From positions 1,890,001-1,954,000 of the forward strand of contig WPIO01000018.1 of NCBI GenBank assembly GCA_009760855.2: 64,000 nucleotides of DNA, given 5' to 3'. Within the stretch, counting starts at the first letter, position 1. Every line of letters begins with the position of its first letter. Below are positions 23,601 to 35,079 of this stretch, in pieces. The DNA is from Cristatella mucedo (Eukaryota; Bryozoa; Phylactolaemata; Cristatellidae). The notes beneath the pieces were generated by a model. The model saw only the letters and a list, made by a program, of their open reading frames with translations. It did no database searches and had not been told where the DNA came from. Both the position numbers and the translations under genes were made by a program.

Positions 23601-23990
23601 CCCTCAGGTCCAGCATGGACGATGAATCAGCTGTTTCATTCCTCTGCTTAAAGATTGTTGGTGACAGAAGCTTTAGCTCTGCAGGTCTTGGACTGCGGAA
23701 CTCGCTACCACAATTCTCGCGTAATGACAACTACTCTCCTGCTGCCGACTAGGGCTCATTCTTTTCAGCGATCCTGAATGCAACTTCTATGCTACTCACC
23801 ACCTCAACTGCTCTCACGACTCTGCCATGACTCCCACTTTCTCTTTGTTGCGTGAGATGAAGTCTGGGGGAAACCAAATCCGTACCAATAGCCGCTTAGG
23901 CTGTGAGTGAGCTGTACACAACTCTCCTTTGTAATACCCACTTAGTCTGTATGGCTTTTTAAAGTTACAGACGGAGATAAATTACATTAC
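20665..23990 (+). mobile_element. Near full-length LINE of a second L2/CR1-group family (family 2), degenerate
   Basis: The longest LINE copy in the window, absent at the matching place in copy B. From left to right: an endonuclease segment with GDFNIH near 21330-21350; an RT segment with 'LLDLSAAFDAIDHYVLLERL' (22675-22735) and 'RVPQGSVLDPLL' (22850-22885); a broken YADD box read as YAENTWLYL near 22951; the C-terminal region (23330-23760); and a 3' end with GTTACAGACGGAGATAAATT and ACATTAC. Several frameshifts and the lost Asp pair at the RT active site make it inactive. A family-1 L2 piece is nested at 21388-21505. Confidence 0.85.
21388..21505 (-). mobile_element. L2-like LINE 3' end (family 1) nested in family-2 LINE
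   Basis: Complemented ATT tail, GCACTTGATAAAGCGCCCTC, the subterminal signature, and only about 60 bases of 3' UTR. It interrupts the region just after the endonuclease motif of the host LINE, so it is younger than that element. Confidence 0.85.
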
Positions 23991-25324
23991 AATGAATTGT
24001 ATGTGGAGTCATCTGCAGATTCTCCAATCCTCGTGGAGCCACTTGAAGTGCGTACATAGCAGTGAAAGGAAAAGTGCATGACAAAATAGAACGACTCATA
24101 TCCTTTCGCAGGGAGAGTGATGACGTATTCAACATTTGTCGGTGCCTTATGAAGCACCAAAAAGTTTTCCAGAAGCTCAGTCTGGGTTACAATACGCCTC
24201 TTAGCCACTGCCAATGCACTCTAAAATCAAGCTCTACTCAAAGTCTTATCTGGAAAGAAAAATCTTCTGCTGGTTAAGCATTCAGTTCGTATGCATACGG
24301 AAGTCTACAGCTCGCTTTCAGCTACGATCACTTCCTGCAACGACTTTTCTAGATTAAATCTTAGCTAAGACGCGCCTGCTCACTTAAGCTTTCTTTTCAC
24401 GGCAAAGAATTTCTCGGTGTTTTGTTAAGTTGGCTTGGCGTGAGTATCTGTGCATTATGCAGTGCATTTTACAAGTCATAGGCCTTAGTAATCGTTGACC
24501 AAGAGTGACTTAATTTTCGCTTGAGCATTCTGGCCCTGAGAACGATTCTTGCTCGGTTTTGCATACTGTGCATATCGTATCTTTAGTTGGTGGATTCTTT
24601 TTCACTTAGTTTTAAAGCGCCTAGATAAAGGTCAACTTCTCTTTTGGTGCCATATATAAGACGGATTAATGTTATTATGACCATATCTTGCAAGGCTTCT
24701 AACCTGACGCGTAAATTCGAATTGTATGCCACGTACCACGCCACCTTTGGCCTGACCGGAACCGGATAGCATCCAAATTGGTTGGAAAAACGTATACGGT
24801 GGTTACCCTGCTTCAATTGGTTGAAGGAGTGCCCTCGAAGACTCTGCTAGCTGATTAAAAATAGTGTTTCCAGATAAAATGAAGAGAAGAGCCTGATATT
24901 ACCGTCGGATTGGAAAAACTATTACGCTTTTAAACGGTGTTATTAACAGGTTGACTCAAAATGTCTACCTCCTATAATAAAGCGGGATCACATTGAAAAG
25001 AATAGACCGGCAATTCTCGAAGCAAATACTGAATGATAATTATTGCGTTTGATTAATTGTAATGTCTCTTGAAATCAGGTCAACCCGTGAAAGGAAGGTA
25101 CAGCAGCACAGGTACTAATTTATTCAATCTACTGCATATGTCTGTCGCTTGATTAAAAACTCCGTTAGGCTAAAACGTCGTAAAACCTTTTCCTTTAATA
25201 AGGTTCTCGAGAGATTGTTAAGCAATTTACACCTCCTTCATATTGCCATATATGTTCTCTGGTAGTTTAAATAGAAATCTGACGTTTATTTTAGCCACTC
25301 ATTCTCCAGAGTCATGCATGTAGG
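23991..25324. other. Duplicated spacer, no gene recognised
   Basis: Homologous to about 51834-53164 in copy B. Short frames (71-77 codons) are not conserved as frames between the copies, which argues against coding. Confidence 0.6.
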
Positions 25325-25715
25325 TCCTCTTGGGGCAATAAATTGACTTCTGTTTAGTTCCTCCGCTTAAGATTATTGACGTCCAAAGCTTTTGCTCTGC
25401 CGGTCCTAGACTGCGAAATTCCCTGCTACCATTCTCACGTAACGAAATCTATTCTCAAGCCGCCGGCTATAGCACATACTTTCCAGCCATTTTGAGCTGC
25501 CACTGCTATGTGACTCACTAGCCCGATTGCTCTCCAGACTCAGCTTTCTTTCTCACTCTCTTTTCTACGTGAGATGAAGTCTTTTGGCTATTGACTGCAA
25601 ACCGAAAGAGCTAAGACTTTGGGTTTGCACTGAGAACTCTCATTCGTGCTACCAATGTAGTTTTGTAGTTATGGCTTTGTGGAATTATAGGCAAAGATAA
25701 ATTTCATTACAAATT
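25325..25715 (+). mobile_element. Family-2 LINE 3' remnant, shared by both duplication copies
   Basis: It corresponds to the C-terminal ORF region and 3' UTR of family 2 ('FSSAGPRLRNSL' region near 25390-25425; TACGTGAGATGAAGTC near 25565; tail with AAATTTCATTACAAA). The same fragment occurs in copy B at 53165-53453 and 55620-55715, so the insertion predates the duplication. Confidence 0.8.
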
Positions 25716-26819
25716 TCACAAAGTGAGCTTCTTCAAGAGCATTCTCTCGCATTAGCTTGTGCATACACCAAGAATAGATACCGACTGCTTCTAAGCTAAA
25801 GCATTGAAAGCACGAGTATACATGTTTGCCATTCCTTGAAAAAAAAGATAATTAACGTATTAGCTCATTTTGATAATGGCAGATAAGTTTGAATGGTTAT
25901 CACGGCCACTTGCAGCTGGCAAAAAAGGATCACCTACGTTAGAGTTAGAACCCACAAACTCGGTCGTAAAGAGCGAGTACCTAAAACCTTAGATTTATCA
26001 AACAGTAAAATCGACATGTTTTTATCTCGCCCATGATCTTCTATAACCGGTTCTATAAGGGCAAAGCATAGTCTATGATGAAAACATAAACAATGGAAAT
26101 ACCCTTATTACAAGGCAGAATAACCTTCTGCGGCTAATATCTGGATGATTTCCTATCAAGATAATTGACCTAAAAAATATTACTAACAAGGTAAGTGGCT
26201 GGGCCCAAGCGAAATTGATTTCAGCAGGACAAGGCAAAAAATATAAAGGTTGCTGCAGTCCTTGCAAGTGAGAAAAATATTCTTAAAATTAACTCTTCAA
26301 TTCTTTAGAGCGCCAGCGACTTAACAGGGAAAATCAAGGCATTACTAATCAATTTGTACGACTAGAGGATATTCGTGAATTGCACCTTTCGAAAGACAAA
26401 TGTGTCATAAATTAAATTGGAACTTCTGATGACTTCAACTTAAAATTAAAAAACGATTAAGCAAACCTTTACTTACCCGAATAGAAAACCAAAGGAAATT
26501 ATTTACGAATCACCAATTTGCCAATCTCTGCATCGTACAGGGCTTTGATCACAACTTGTTGAACCTTGTAGATCGATGTATCTTCGTGGAGCTTGATGAG
26601 TTGTGTGCTTGTGACTATTAAAAGGTTTCACTTTCAGTGCAGCTTCGCACCTCATAAGCTCCAAAAATTGGCCATTAACTCGCTTAATAGAGTTTAATTT
26701 AAACGTGAGTTTATTTCTGCTACGATAAAAAAAGCTCCATAATAGTCTCTCATTTCGTTCAGGTAGGTTTGTCCTTACATATTCATGATTGCAGGAAATA
26801 AATAGCACCAAGACGTTCG

Positions 26820-28150
26820 ATGATATTTATAGTAAGACATCCCTAATTGGATGCCCTCAAACTTTCTGAAGCTATTAACGATGATACCAATAACCTTGTC
26901 ATGTTTCTCCGTCTGTAACTTTACAAAGCCATAATAAATATGTGGGAGTTGTGGAGGAGAATTTTATACAGTGCACTCACAGCCTAAGTGAATTTCTGTA
27001 TGCATTCGGTAGCCGACAGACTTCATCTCACTCAGCAAATTAAAGTGGGAAGCATAACAGAGTCCAGAAAGCAGTTGAGATATTGAGCAGTATGGAAGTA
27101 ACAACTCATTACTGCTAAAACGGATGAATCCTAGTCAGCAGCAGGAGATTAATTTTCATTGCATAAGAATTGTGGAAGCGAGCTCCGCAGTCTAGAACCT
27201 TCAGAGCTAGTGCTTCTTTCGCCAACAGTCTTTAGACGGAGGAATGGAAACACTAATTTATTGTCAATAAGGGACCTGAGGGCACGAAGAGGCTGTAACT
27301 GGTGCAGCAGTTAAGCTAGGTATGGAGGAGCCAAGCCGTGGCAGGCCTTTTGGGTAAGCTTAATAACGTTGCCCTTTATCCGTTGGTCAATCGGCAGCCA
27401 TCCGCGATCTTTTAGCAAAGAAGATACGCGGTCAAACGTCTGTGACTTGAAAACTAGCCTTCCAGCTATATTCATAGCCAGTTCCAGTGACCTAGATGCT
27501 TTCTGAGGTAGCCCAGCCAAATGTTAATTACGATAATCAAGCCGAGACAGAACTAAGGAGCTAGTTAATTCTTTTTGCAATCCTCTGTGGAAGACAGCTT
27601 CTAATCCTAGATAGGTATCGAACGTAATGGCTACCTGTAGAAGCAGTCTTTTGAATGCTTTTAAAATTTAGGTAGCTGTCGAAAGGACAACTACATTTTG
27701 AGCACGTGGTGATGATCGCATACTGACGTCACCTATAAGAAAAGCAAAGCATTTAAATTTTATATTAATGGGAAAGACCTTCCCCACAGATTTGGTCAGA
27801 ATAGCATCACTCCTAAGGTGCTTGTTCGTAATCTGGTCTAGCTACTCTTAGCGATATTGTGCTTTGACAAGCAGTTTTCCTCCTTGGACAAGGCCGCCTA
27901 TTGTCAGATAATGAACATTAAAAAATACAGGGTTTGCACATGAAAGAGTACGAGTGCAAAACTAGTTCCTGTGTTTGCAGCATTAGGTCACGATTGCTGC
28001 AATGCCACTTAATTAGACCTCGTTGTCTGCAACCTTAATCATTTGCAAGTTGTGCAGAACTCAACAGTTCGTAAGTGCCAGAGCTCATTGCAAGGGCTAT
28101 GATGATGCAGTGGCTAACTCGATTTCTTAAGAAACTCTCCCTTCGATAAT
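26820..28150 (+). mobile_element. Old L2-like remnant shared by both copies, interrupted in A
   Basis: Decayed RT-ORF sequence around 'ANFLKLN.D.TNL' (26855-26900), resuming at 27761 after a nested family-2 LINE. Copy B has the uninterrupted equivalent at about 56930-57400. It predates the duplication. Confidence 0.65.
26900..27760 (-). mobile_element. Family-2 LINE fragment, private to copy A
   Basis: On the minus strand it reads from the RT C-terminal half ('LARYLG..', SRLDY near 27540) through 'LPQKASRSLELAMNIAGRLV' (27430-27510) to the 3' end (CTCCGTCTGTAACTTTAC, complemented). Copy B is continuous across this point (about 57029). Confidence 0.82.
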
Positions 28151-28332
28151 GCTATGAAGATTGTGGATAATTGTGGTTAAATAATCGTGATCATCACTAG
28201 AAAAATGTTGGTGCGTCACTAAATTCTCATTTCTGACTTAAAATTGTATTACCCATTCATTCAGCATGAAGCTCGCCATTTCAATTTCTTATATTACATA
28301 TACGAATGTATATATTAGCTCAATTGGTTTAT

Positions 28333-28429
<97 letters not shown>

Positions 28430-29708
28430 CGTCCATGCAAATTGAGCTAATACTCAGCATTTCGCAATCAGAGTAGACCATGTAACTGGTAAAGGAGAGC
28501 ATTCATAGCGTTGTTGCTGCCACTGCATCTGGAAGCGATGTGACTATGTCCAGCTTATGTTCTTAAATGTCTTGATCCGAAGGCTGCAGCAGAGCCCATA
28601 ATAGCGGATCGAGGAAAAAGTCCCTGAACTTAATAAGCTATGAATGCGTGATATATTTATAATCTTACTGGATATCAGACGCACAATATATTAGTTTTAG
28701 ATATTTTTTGCAGAAAAAATGATCATTATAGGCGTTGCTCTTGCAGTTGGAGTGTGTCAAATATTGTAATTTGTCCCTGCTTCAAGTTTTCCATAGGCTG
28801 ATAGTTGGTTTTTCATCAAAGCTGACCCATCGCACTGGAACGGAGTAATTGACTGTACCTGTCCCTCCTCTACAAAGAAAAAGCATTGAGCTTCGTTGGT
28901 GACGCTCGAAGCTAGTAGGCACAGCATGCCAGCAGATCATCTGAGCTCAGAGGGACAAGTTTTCGCTAAGATCATCAGCCGCAAAGCAGTGGATGAAATG
29001 CATTTTCCCTTTCGATAAATCTTTTCTTTAATTCTCTAACGGACACCTCCACACATGAGGCGCAAACAAGTTCATTCTCGTCTACTACGTGCTTACTGCT
29101 ACGTTGCTTACGTTCTACTGCTTAGAAAAGCCGTATAAAATAGCAACTGCAGACAAAAATTCTTAAACAGCAAAAAATGAGTTGAATACTCGAGAAAAGG
29201 AATATGTTTTCAGATAGAAAAGTATGTAGGTTGATAACTATCAAAATTTAATATGCATATGGGAAAGATGTTTTCAAAACCATGCTACCAAGTCTCAGTC
29301 CTAAAAAGTGGGCGATCGCGCTTTACGATCTAGTTAATGACTTCAAATCCTGCTGCAGGAATTCCCATCGACCGCTACGAGCAAACATGGTATCAGCTCT
29401 GAGTCAACTATTGCTGCTATTTTTTTAGAAATATGGTTTCAAAATCAGCTGAAAATATCTGTAGAATTTTAATTTTCAGAACTTTAGTACTTTAACGGCC
29501 TCTGGTCATAACTACATGATTCTACATGCGAGTGAGGCTAAAATTCCGTTTGAGATTTAGAAATTACCGGATTTACCTTCAGCTCCACGACATTCCTTTG
29601 AGGATTTATGGCGTTTTATTAATTCTGCTAGCGGATCAAAATAAACAAGTACTCAAGTCTTTAATTCTTTAGTTGTAAGAGCATCCTAGATCACTTTATG
29701 AAGATATT
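28151..29708. other. Duplicated spacer, no gene recognised
   Basis: Homologous to about 57400-58885. Contains the inverted-repeat/AT element at 28315-28450; otherwise no ORF or repeat of note. Confidence 0.6.
28315..28450. repeat. AT/GT microsatellite bounded by an inverted repeat
   Basis: TTAGCTCAAT at the left and ATTGAGCTAA at the right are perfect 10-base inverted repeats. They enclose (AT)n with an 'ACT' interruption, then a (GT)n run. The copy-B counterpart (57614-57660) keeps the inverted repeat with a much shorter AT core. It could be a tiny MITE-like foldback element or a hairpin whose loop has expanded. Confidence 0.75.
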
Positions 29709-29715
29709 AGTTTAA

Positions 29716-30898
29716 TAATAATAATAATAATAATATTGCACTTGATAAAGCGCCCTCAGAGAACTTAATCTCTTTCTAGGCGCTTTACATTTGCTGAAAA
29801 GTGATACGCAATAGAATAGTAAGTAAAATCATGCTTGAAAAACAAACAAAATGAATAACATGGTTAGGGGTTACATGCACTGGGTCAGCATGCAAATGTG
29901 GTTAGTGGCAGCATGAACAGTGTCAGCACGCATAAGCACATCGAGGACGAATCACAAGGACCCACTAAATGCTGTCCTAAATAGGTATGTTTTTAAGTTT
30001 CTTTTAAATGTGGTCAGGTCAGGGGATGTTCTGATGCAGGTCGGGAGGGAGTTCCAGGCTGTGGGAGCATACGAGCTAAATGCACGGTCTCCAAAGGATT
30101 TAAGATTTGTACGAGGTATTTCTAGACTGTTGGATTCGGAAAAGCGAGTGGTACGATGCTTTGCCTGATGGGGTAGTATATCTGAAAGATAGGCTGGAGC
30201 CATAGAATGAAGAGACCTAAAAGTGAGCGACAAAACCTTGAAGTCAATCCGTTGCTTGACTGGTAACCAGTGCAGGTCGGCGAGAAGTGGAGTAATGTGG
30301 CAACTGCGACGCTCACGACAGACAAGCCTAGCTGCAGAGTTTTGCACCAGCTGCAATCGCCTGATCGCACATGCTGGTAGGCCAGTAAGCAGTGAGTTGC
30401 AGAAGTCGAGACGAGATGTCACGAATGCATGGACCAACTTGGACGTGGTATCCTTATCTAAACAAGCCCTAATTTTAGCAATGTTATGAAGCTGAAAATA
30501 GGCTGATTTGACTGTGGAGCTGATGTGGTCGTCTAACGAGAGGTCGCTTTGGAATATGACACCTAGATTTCGAGCTGATGCAACTGGAGATATGCTGGCA
30601 GAGCCAATTTTGAAAGTCAGCCTTTCCAATTTCTTAATAACACTAGGTTTGCCCATAACTAGTAAGTTAGTTTTATCATTGTTTAGTTTTAGAAAATTTG
30701 CTGCCATCCACGATCGGATGTCATCAATGCATGCAGCAAGTGAGTTGAGAGAATTTGAGGTGCTCGAAGGCTGGGAGGGATCAAAGCAAAGGTACAACTG
30801 AGTGTCATCCGCATAGAAGTGAAAGCCTAGATTGTGCTTGGCAATCACATCAGCGAGAGGGAGAGTATAAACGGTGAAAAGGACCGGACCTAGCACAG
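29716..30898 (-). mobile_element. L2-like LINE (family 1), best-preserved copy, with target-site duplication
   Basis: A 5'-truncated insertion flanked by AGTTTAA at 29709-29715 and 30899-30905. Copy B has the unfilled site near 58890. The 3' end (plus-strand left) has the TAATAAT tail, GCACTTGATAAAGCGCCCTC and the CTAGGCGCTTTAC signature. A 314-codon frame (29952-30896) is fully open. This copy defines the family's C-terminal protein sequence for the rest of the window. Confidence 0.95.
29952..30896 (-). CDS. L2-type LINE ORF2 fragment: reverse transcriptase C-terminal half
   Basis: An uninterrupted frame of 314 codons inside the truncated LINE. It enters at 'GPVLFTVYTLPLADVI' (RT block before the active site), includes the catalytic box FYADDTQLYL around residues 27-36, then 'FLKLNNDKTNLLVMG' and '[20 protein letters not shown]'. 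It ends with the family C-terminus '...TYLFRTAFSGSL'. The endonuclease and the first RT blocks are missing through 5' truncation, so it cannot make a working enzyme. The apparent start Met is internal. The intact frame suggests a recent insertion. Confidence 0.9.
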   Translation of the reverse strand: MLGPVLFTVYTLPLADVIAKHNLGFHFYADDTQLYLCFDPSQPSSTSNSLNSLAACIDDIRSWMAANFLKLNNDKTNLLVMGKPSVIKKLERLTFKIGSASISPVASARNLGVIFQSDLSLDDHISSTVKSAYFQLHNIAKIRACLDKDTTSKLVHAFVTSRLDFCNSLLTGLPACAIRRLQLVQNSAARLVCRERRSCHITPLLADLHWLPVKQRIDFKVLSLTFRSLHSMAPAYLSDILPHQAKHRTTRFSESNSLEIPRTNLKSFGDRAFSSYAPTAWNSLPTCIRTSPDLTTFKRNLKTYLFRTAFSGSL

Positions 30899-31074
30899 AG
30901 TTTAACCGATAGATGCAGACGTATTTGTTGCTAACTTACACAGCGATCGTGGGCTTTCTCAGTTAGAAGCCAACGCAGCAATGAATTTAATGAAACTTGT
31001 CTAGCGATATTTGGCGTAGTCTGCTCAGTAAATTACCACCTAGTCCCTACAATGTTTACGAGTCGAGAACCGGC

Positions 31075-31362
31075 TTAGCACAGGGATAGCACAGAATTAA
31101 CAGGTAAAATAATACGGCATTTAGGTAGGTTTTGTTCCCTAAAGCAGAGAGAGGTTTGAAGCTGTCGCCTGAGGTGCATGAATCTCAATAATAGTACTTT
31201 AATGGATGGAGTAGCTAAACAAAGTGAGCTCTGAGCATCGAGTCCGGGCGGGTCAGCAAACAATTATACCCTGCGCCTGCAGTTTGGTAGCATAGCATAT
31301 GAGTAAGTCCTTCGGTGTCTCCGTCGCTACCAGCGGCGGACCATCCGGTGCTTTCTAACTGA
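31075..31362. other. Duplicated 3' flank of gene M-A
   Basis: Homologous to about 59055-59345. A minus frame here ('FADPPGLDAQSSLCLATPSI') is partly alike in B but has no support as an exon. It may be 3' UTR or spacer of the M genes. Confidence 0.4.
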
Positions 31363-31749
31363 TAATAATAATAATAATAATGCACTTGATAAAGCACCCA
31401 CAGAGAATTCGATCTCATTCTAGGTGCTTTACATTTGCTGCAAAGGGAAATGCGGTTGAATGGTGAGTAATATCATGCTTGATAAACAACATAAATAACA
31501 TGTTAGGGGCGGCATGCACAGGGCAAGCATACAAGTATTGTTAGTGGCAGTATGCACATTGTCAGCACGCATAAGCACATGAAGGATGAATCACAGGGAC
31601 CCACTAAATGCTGTCCTAAATAGGTGTATTTTTATGTTCTTTTTAAATGTGGTCAAGTCAGGGGTTGTTCTGACGCAAGTCGGGAGTGAGTTCCTGGCTT
31701 TGGGAGCATACGAACTAAATGCACGGTCTCCAAAGGATTTGAGGTTTGT
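31363..31749 (-). mobile_element. L2-like LINE (family 1), private to copy A, with short TSD
   Basis: Flanked by ACTGA at 31358-31362 and 31750-31754. Copy B is uninterrupted at the matching place (59345-59352, GACTGAGGCAGAGC). It carries the 3' tail, the 3' UTR and only the end of the ORF. It sits about 110 bases downstream of the proposed M-A stop codon, so it would affect the 3' UTR. Confidence 0.9.
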
Positions 31750-31861
31750 ACTGACGTAGAGCTGAACCTGTAAGTGCCCTTAAAAAGCACTGCCACAGGT
31801 GCTAGAACCCATAATCTTAGTCGTTGAAGGGAATTGCCCGTCGCGGTCCGTTTCAATTGGA

Positions 31862-31917
31862 CTAACCCTTTCCTGCTGAAAGGCCTCTTGCAGGTTCCGT
31901 CGACGCCAAATCAAATT
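31862..31917 (-). CDS. Gene M-A, terminal coding exon 4 (short)
   Basis: Read on the minus strand: TTTGTTTTGCAAG, then AATTTGATTTGGCG..., giving (E)FDLASTEPARGLSAGKG and a TAG at 31864-31862. It enters in phase 1, matching the exon 3 exit. The acceptor is AAG rather than CAG, so it is weaker than the others. The DNA aligns with gene P exon 4 around TGCAAGAGGC, with a 2-base indel, so the reading frames of the two exon 4s differ under the same-phase model. The copy-B counterpart has a better acceptor (TTTTGCCAG) but a stop after five codons. Confidence 0.42.
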
Positions 31918-32165
31918 CTTGCAAAACAAACGCCAAGACGAATCCAGAATTTCACCCAACTAAACACTCCAATCATTAATTTGATCGATTCGTACAGCTT
32001 TGTTAACTAGGAATATTGACTGACAACATTAAAGATTGCATTTATTAAAGAAACCACTGAGCCCTAGCCTGCCGAGCACCTGACGCCTTAAAGAGCTAAT
32101 TACATTGCGACATAAGAAACGTCATGCGGCTGGCGATCGATTCTACTGAAAATGCATAGACTTAC

Positions 32166-32314
32166 CATGTGCAGGCATATCATTTGGAGCGTGTGGCTGA
32201 GCAACATAGCTACTTAGCGAGTAAGGAGTGCAATCAGAAGCATACGGGTAGGTCGTAGCAGCACCGTGGCGCATTCCAAGCTCCGTGCTGAAATACCCAG
32301 TGCCGAAGTCGTTC
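32166..32314 (-). CDS. Gene M-A, coding exon 3 (Tyr-rich)
   Basis: Minus strand, acceptor TTATCATTTCAG, donor CACATG|GTAAGT, 149 nt, entering in phase 2 and leaving in phase 1. The product is NDFGTGYFSTELGMRHGAA..., then YSLSSYVAQPHAPNDMPAH. It is homologous to gene P exon 3 and to M-B exon 3, which is also 149 nt. Both splice signals are strong. Confidence 0.65.
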
Positions 32315-34134
32315 CTGAAATGATAACTGCACATGCTAGTGACCAGAGATACAAACATCTTTGGAACCCGGAAGCAATACCTATGATGAAATGATGTGGA
32401 GAACAAGTTTTGAATCCATGTAAGTATTTCCAAAAGTGGATACATTATTTAGTAAACAAATTAATCAGGCAAAACTCTGAACTTACAATTTGTCATGCAC
32501 AGTGTACTGCCGACCTCTAGGACTCGTTAAATAAAAATTTGATGCATAGCCGACTCAAAACCTCACACTAATAGCAGCGGAGCAGACCTAGCCATTTTCA
32601 CGGGTTATAAATGCATTTATTGCTTGCTGCAGGACTCGAAATCACGACCTGGGCAGTGAAGTGCAAGCGTCTTATCGGTAGGATAATGATAGCAGATTCA
32701 CGCGGCACAAGCCGTCTACATTTTTCATACATGGTCTCAATCGTCTAGCTTAGCTAATGTCAAAGTGACGAATGCACACAAATCACTGCATTTGAGGTCC
32801 CAGTTGCCACATTACTCCACTTCTCGCCGACCTGCACTGGCTACCAGTCAAGCAACGGATTGACTTCAAGGTTTTGTCGCTCACTTTTAGGTCCCTTCAT
32901 TCTATGGCTCCAGCCTATCTCTCAGATATACTACCCCATCAGGCCAAGCATCGTACCACCCGCTTTTTGGAATCCAACAGTCTAGAAATACCTCGTACAA
33001 ACCTTAAATCCTTTGGAGACCGTGCATTTAGCTGATATGCTCCCAAAGCCTGGAACTCCCTCCCGACCTGCGTCAGAACATCCATTGACCTGACCACATT
33101 TAAAAGGAACCTAAAAACACACCTATTTAGGACAGCATTTAGTGGGTCCCTTCGTCCTTGATGTGCTTATGCGTGCTGACACTGTGCATGCTGCCACTAA
33201 CCACATTTGCATGCTGACCCTGTGCATGTCACCCCTAACCATATTATTCATTTCTTTTGTTTTTCAAGCATGATTTTACTTACCATTCCATTGCATTTCA
33301 CTTTACAGCAAATGTAAGTACCTAGAGAGAGATTAAGTTCTCTGAGGGCGCTTTATCAAGTGAATTATTATTATTATTATTCTTTGGCTGGGATGGTTAG
33401 GATTTAGTCAATCGCATATCAGTAACATAAAATAGACAGACAAGAATGCGAAAAGCACACCATTGATTTCAAAAGATTCCTCATAAATTCTGCATGCTAC
33501 TGGATGACTTTAGCGGCCCACAGCTGAGCCTGGTTTATTAGGCGAACCGAATACAAGGCGATGCAAAATGCAGCACGCCATTCTAACTTCATATGGTGGC
33601 CACTACTGACCTGCAGTTAACCCTGATCTGCCCCACCAAATGCAAATACGTGTACGATTAAGCGATCTGTTTTTCTTTCATAGCTTTTTTTAAAACGTCT
33701 TTTTATTGCCACGATCCATTAAGGTTTTGACGGAGTACGTGATCATATAAAATACGTACATTTGGGTGACACTATACTTGCTTCAAACTGAACAATACTG
33801 TGCATATAGTGCGGAGTTAACAACACGTTTACTTTCGAATCGAAATAAATTATATATACGGCTTTGTATGATGAACAAGTTGAACGCCAATAATAAATCA
33901 AAATGACTGTTTTCAAATTTTTCGAATCCTGCTTTCTTTTACTATCAATCTCAATCCAAACAATTCAATATCAATCAATCCAGCTTTTTGGGCTAGTTTA
34001 AATGGATTGCCGTAGCTGTTTTTAAAAGGCTAGCTGATTCGATATTTAGTAAGCTATTTGGAGACTTACGTGTAAAAGCATTCGAGGTCGCCGGAGACCC
34101 ATTATGACGATTTAACCACTTTAAGTAAGCTTAC
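32315..34134 (-). other. Gene M-A intron 2
   Basis: A GT-AG intron on the minus strand (GTAAGC...TTTCAG). It holds one private L2 insertion; the rest is homologous to the M-B intron 59914-61164. Confidence 0.6.
32796..33384 (+). mobile_element. L2-like LINE (family 1) in M-A intron 2, private to copy A
   Basis: ORF sequence from '[17 protein letters not shown]' (32803-32860) through the C-terminus, 3' UTR and ATT tail. Copy B is continuous across this site (about 60390). The flanks show an imperfect 8-9 base repeat (ATTTGAGG against CTTTGGCTG), consistent with an aged target-site duplication. Confidence 0.87.
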
Positions 34135-34402
34135 CGTGGAATTTGAAGGTAATCCATATTTATATTCTCATGCGGCTGCATCGGAAACGTCGGAGGAGGA
34201 AACGTCGCAGATGCCGAAGCTCGCCTCATCGTGTTCCATGCCGGGGCATAAGATAGCCCTAACTCGTAAGGATAAGTCGGAGCAATCAGCTGACCAGCGC
34301 CTCCAGAGTGATCCACTGGACGAGGGAACATCTCAGCATCCGTCTGCAATGTCTCACAAAAGTTGGCCTTTGGCTGGTTGAAGAAGCCCAGCTGGCTCGT
34401 TA
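34135..34402 (-). CDS. Gene M-A, coding exon 2 (Pro/Tyr-rich, one 42-aa repeat unit)
   Basis: Minus strand, acceptor CCGTTTTAG, donor TCCACG|GTAAGC, 268 nt, entering in phase 1 and leaving in phase 2. It begins (V)TSQLGFFNQPKANF, contains one copy of the 42-residue unit (FPRPVDHSGGAGQLIAPTYP and on to SASAT), and ends FPMQPHENINMDYLQIP. It matches gene P exon 2 in phases and layout and M-B exon 2 almost residue for residue outside the repeat. The Pro/Tyr/Ser bias suggests a disordered or structural protein. No family is recognised. Confidence 0.66.
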
Positions 34403-35079
34403 CTAAAACGGGATATTTTTTATTTTGTGCACATTATATGTTCAATTTTTCGTAGCTCGGCGCCTCATAGTAGTCGCCATCGCCACTCGATGGCGAGGTG
34501 CAAGAAGAAGCTTCAAGCTCTAGAGTCTCTTTAAAAACGGACAGTGTCAAAACTACTTGTATTATATACGACAGAGCGCTAACGAAAAAAAAGGAATCTA
34601 ACACAATTTGAGTCTTTCGGTAGTAAGTGTTTTTTCTTAATTTCCTATGTCACAGAATTATAGAAAATTGAATTAATGTCCGAAAATGTTTGTTTTTATG
34701 ATGAGAGCACTTAACAAGTTAAAATTAACCCATTTACGATAAAAACACTGATACATTCGCGACCAGTAGTTTGTATTAGGTCAGAAATGACACCAAGTGA
34801 ATTTTTTATTCCATGTCTATATATCTCCCCAAAAGAACTTAATCTCTGTTCAGGCGCTTCACATATTCGTCGCGGCTCGAGCCCACGACCTCTACCAGAC
34901 CTTATTTGGAGTGAGCACCTCAACCGCTGGACCCAACCAGCTCGAATAAAAGCTAACATACCCTAATTCTGAAGTCAGTCATAGATGGCCACTCAAATGT
35001 TTGGATTTCAGTTCATGTTTGAGATTCTTAGCTAAACAGAATAGGTTTCCTCGAAGAAGGCTCAACACTTATTTCGAAG

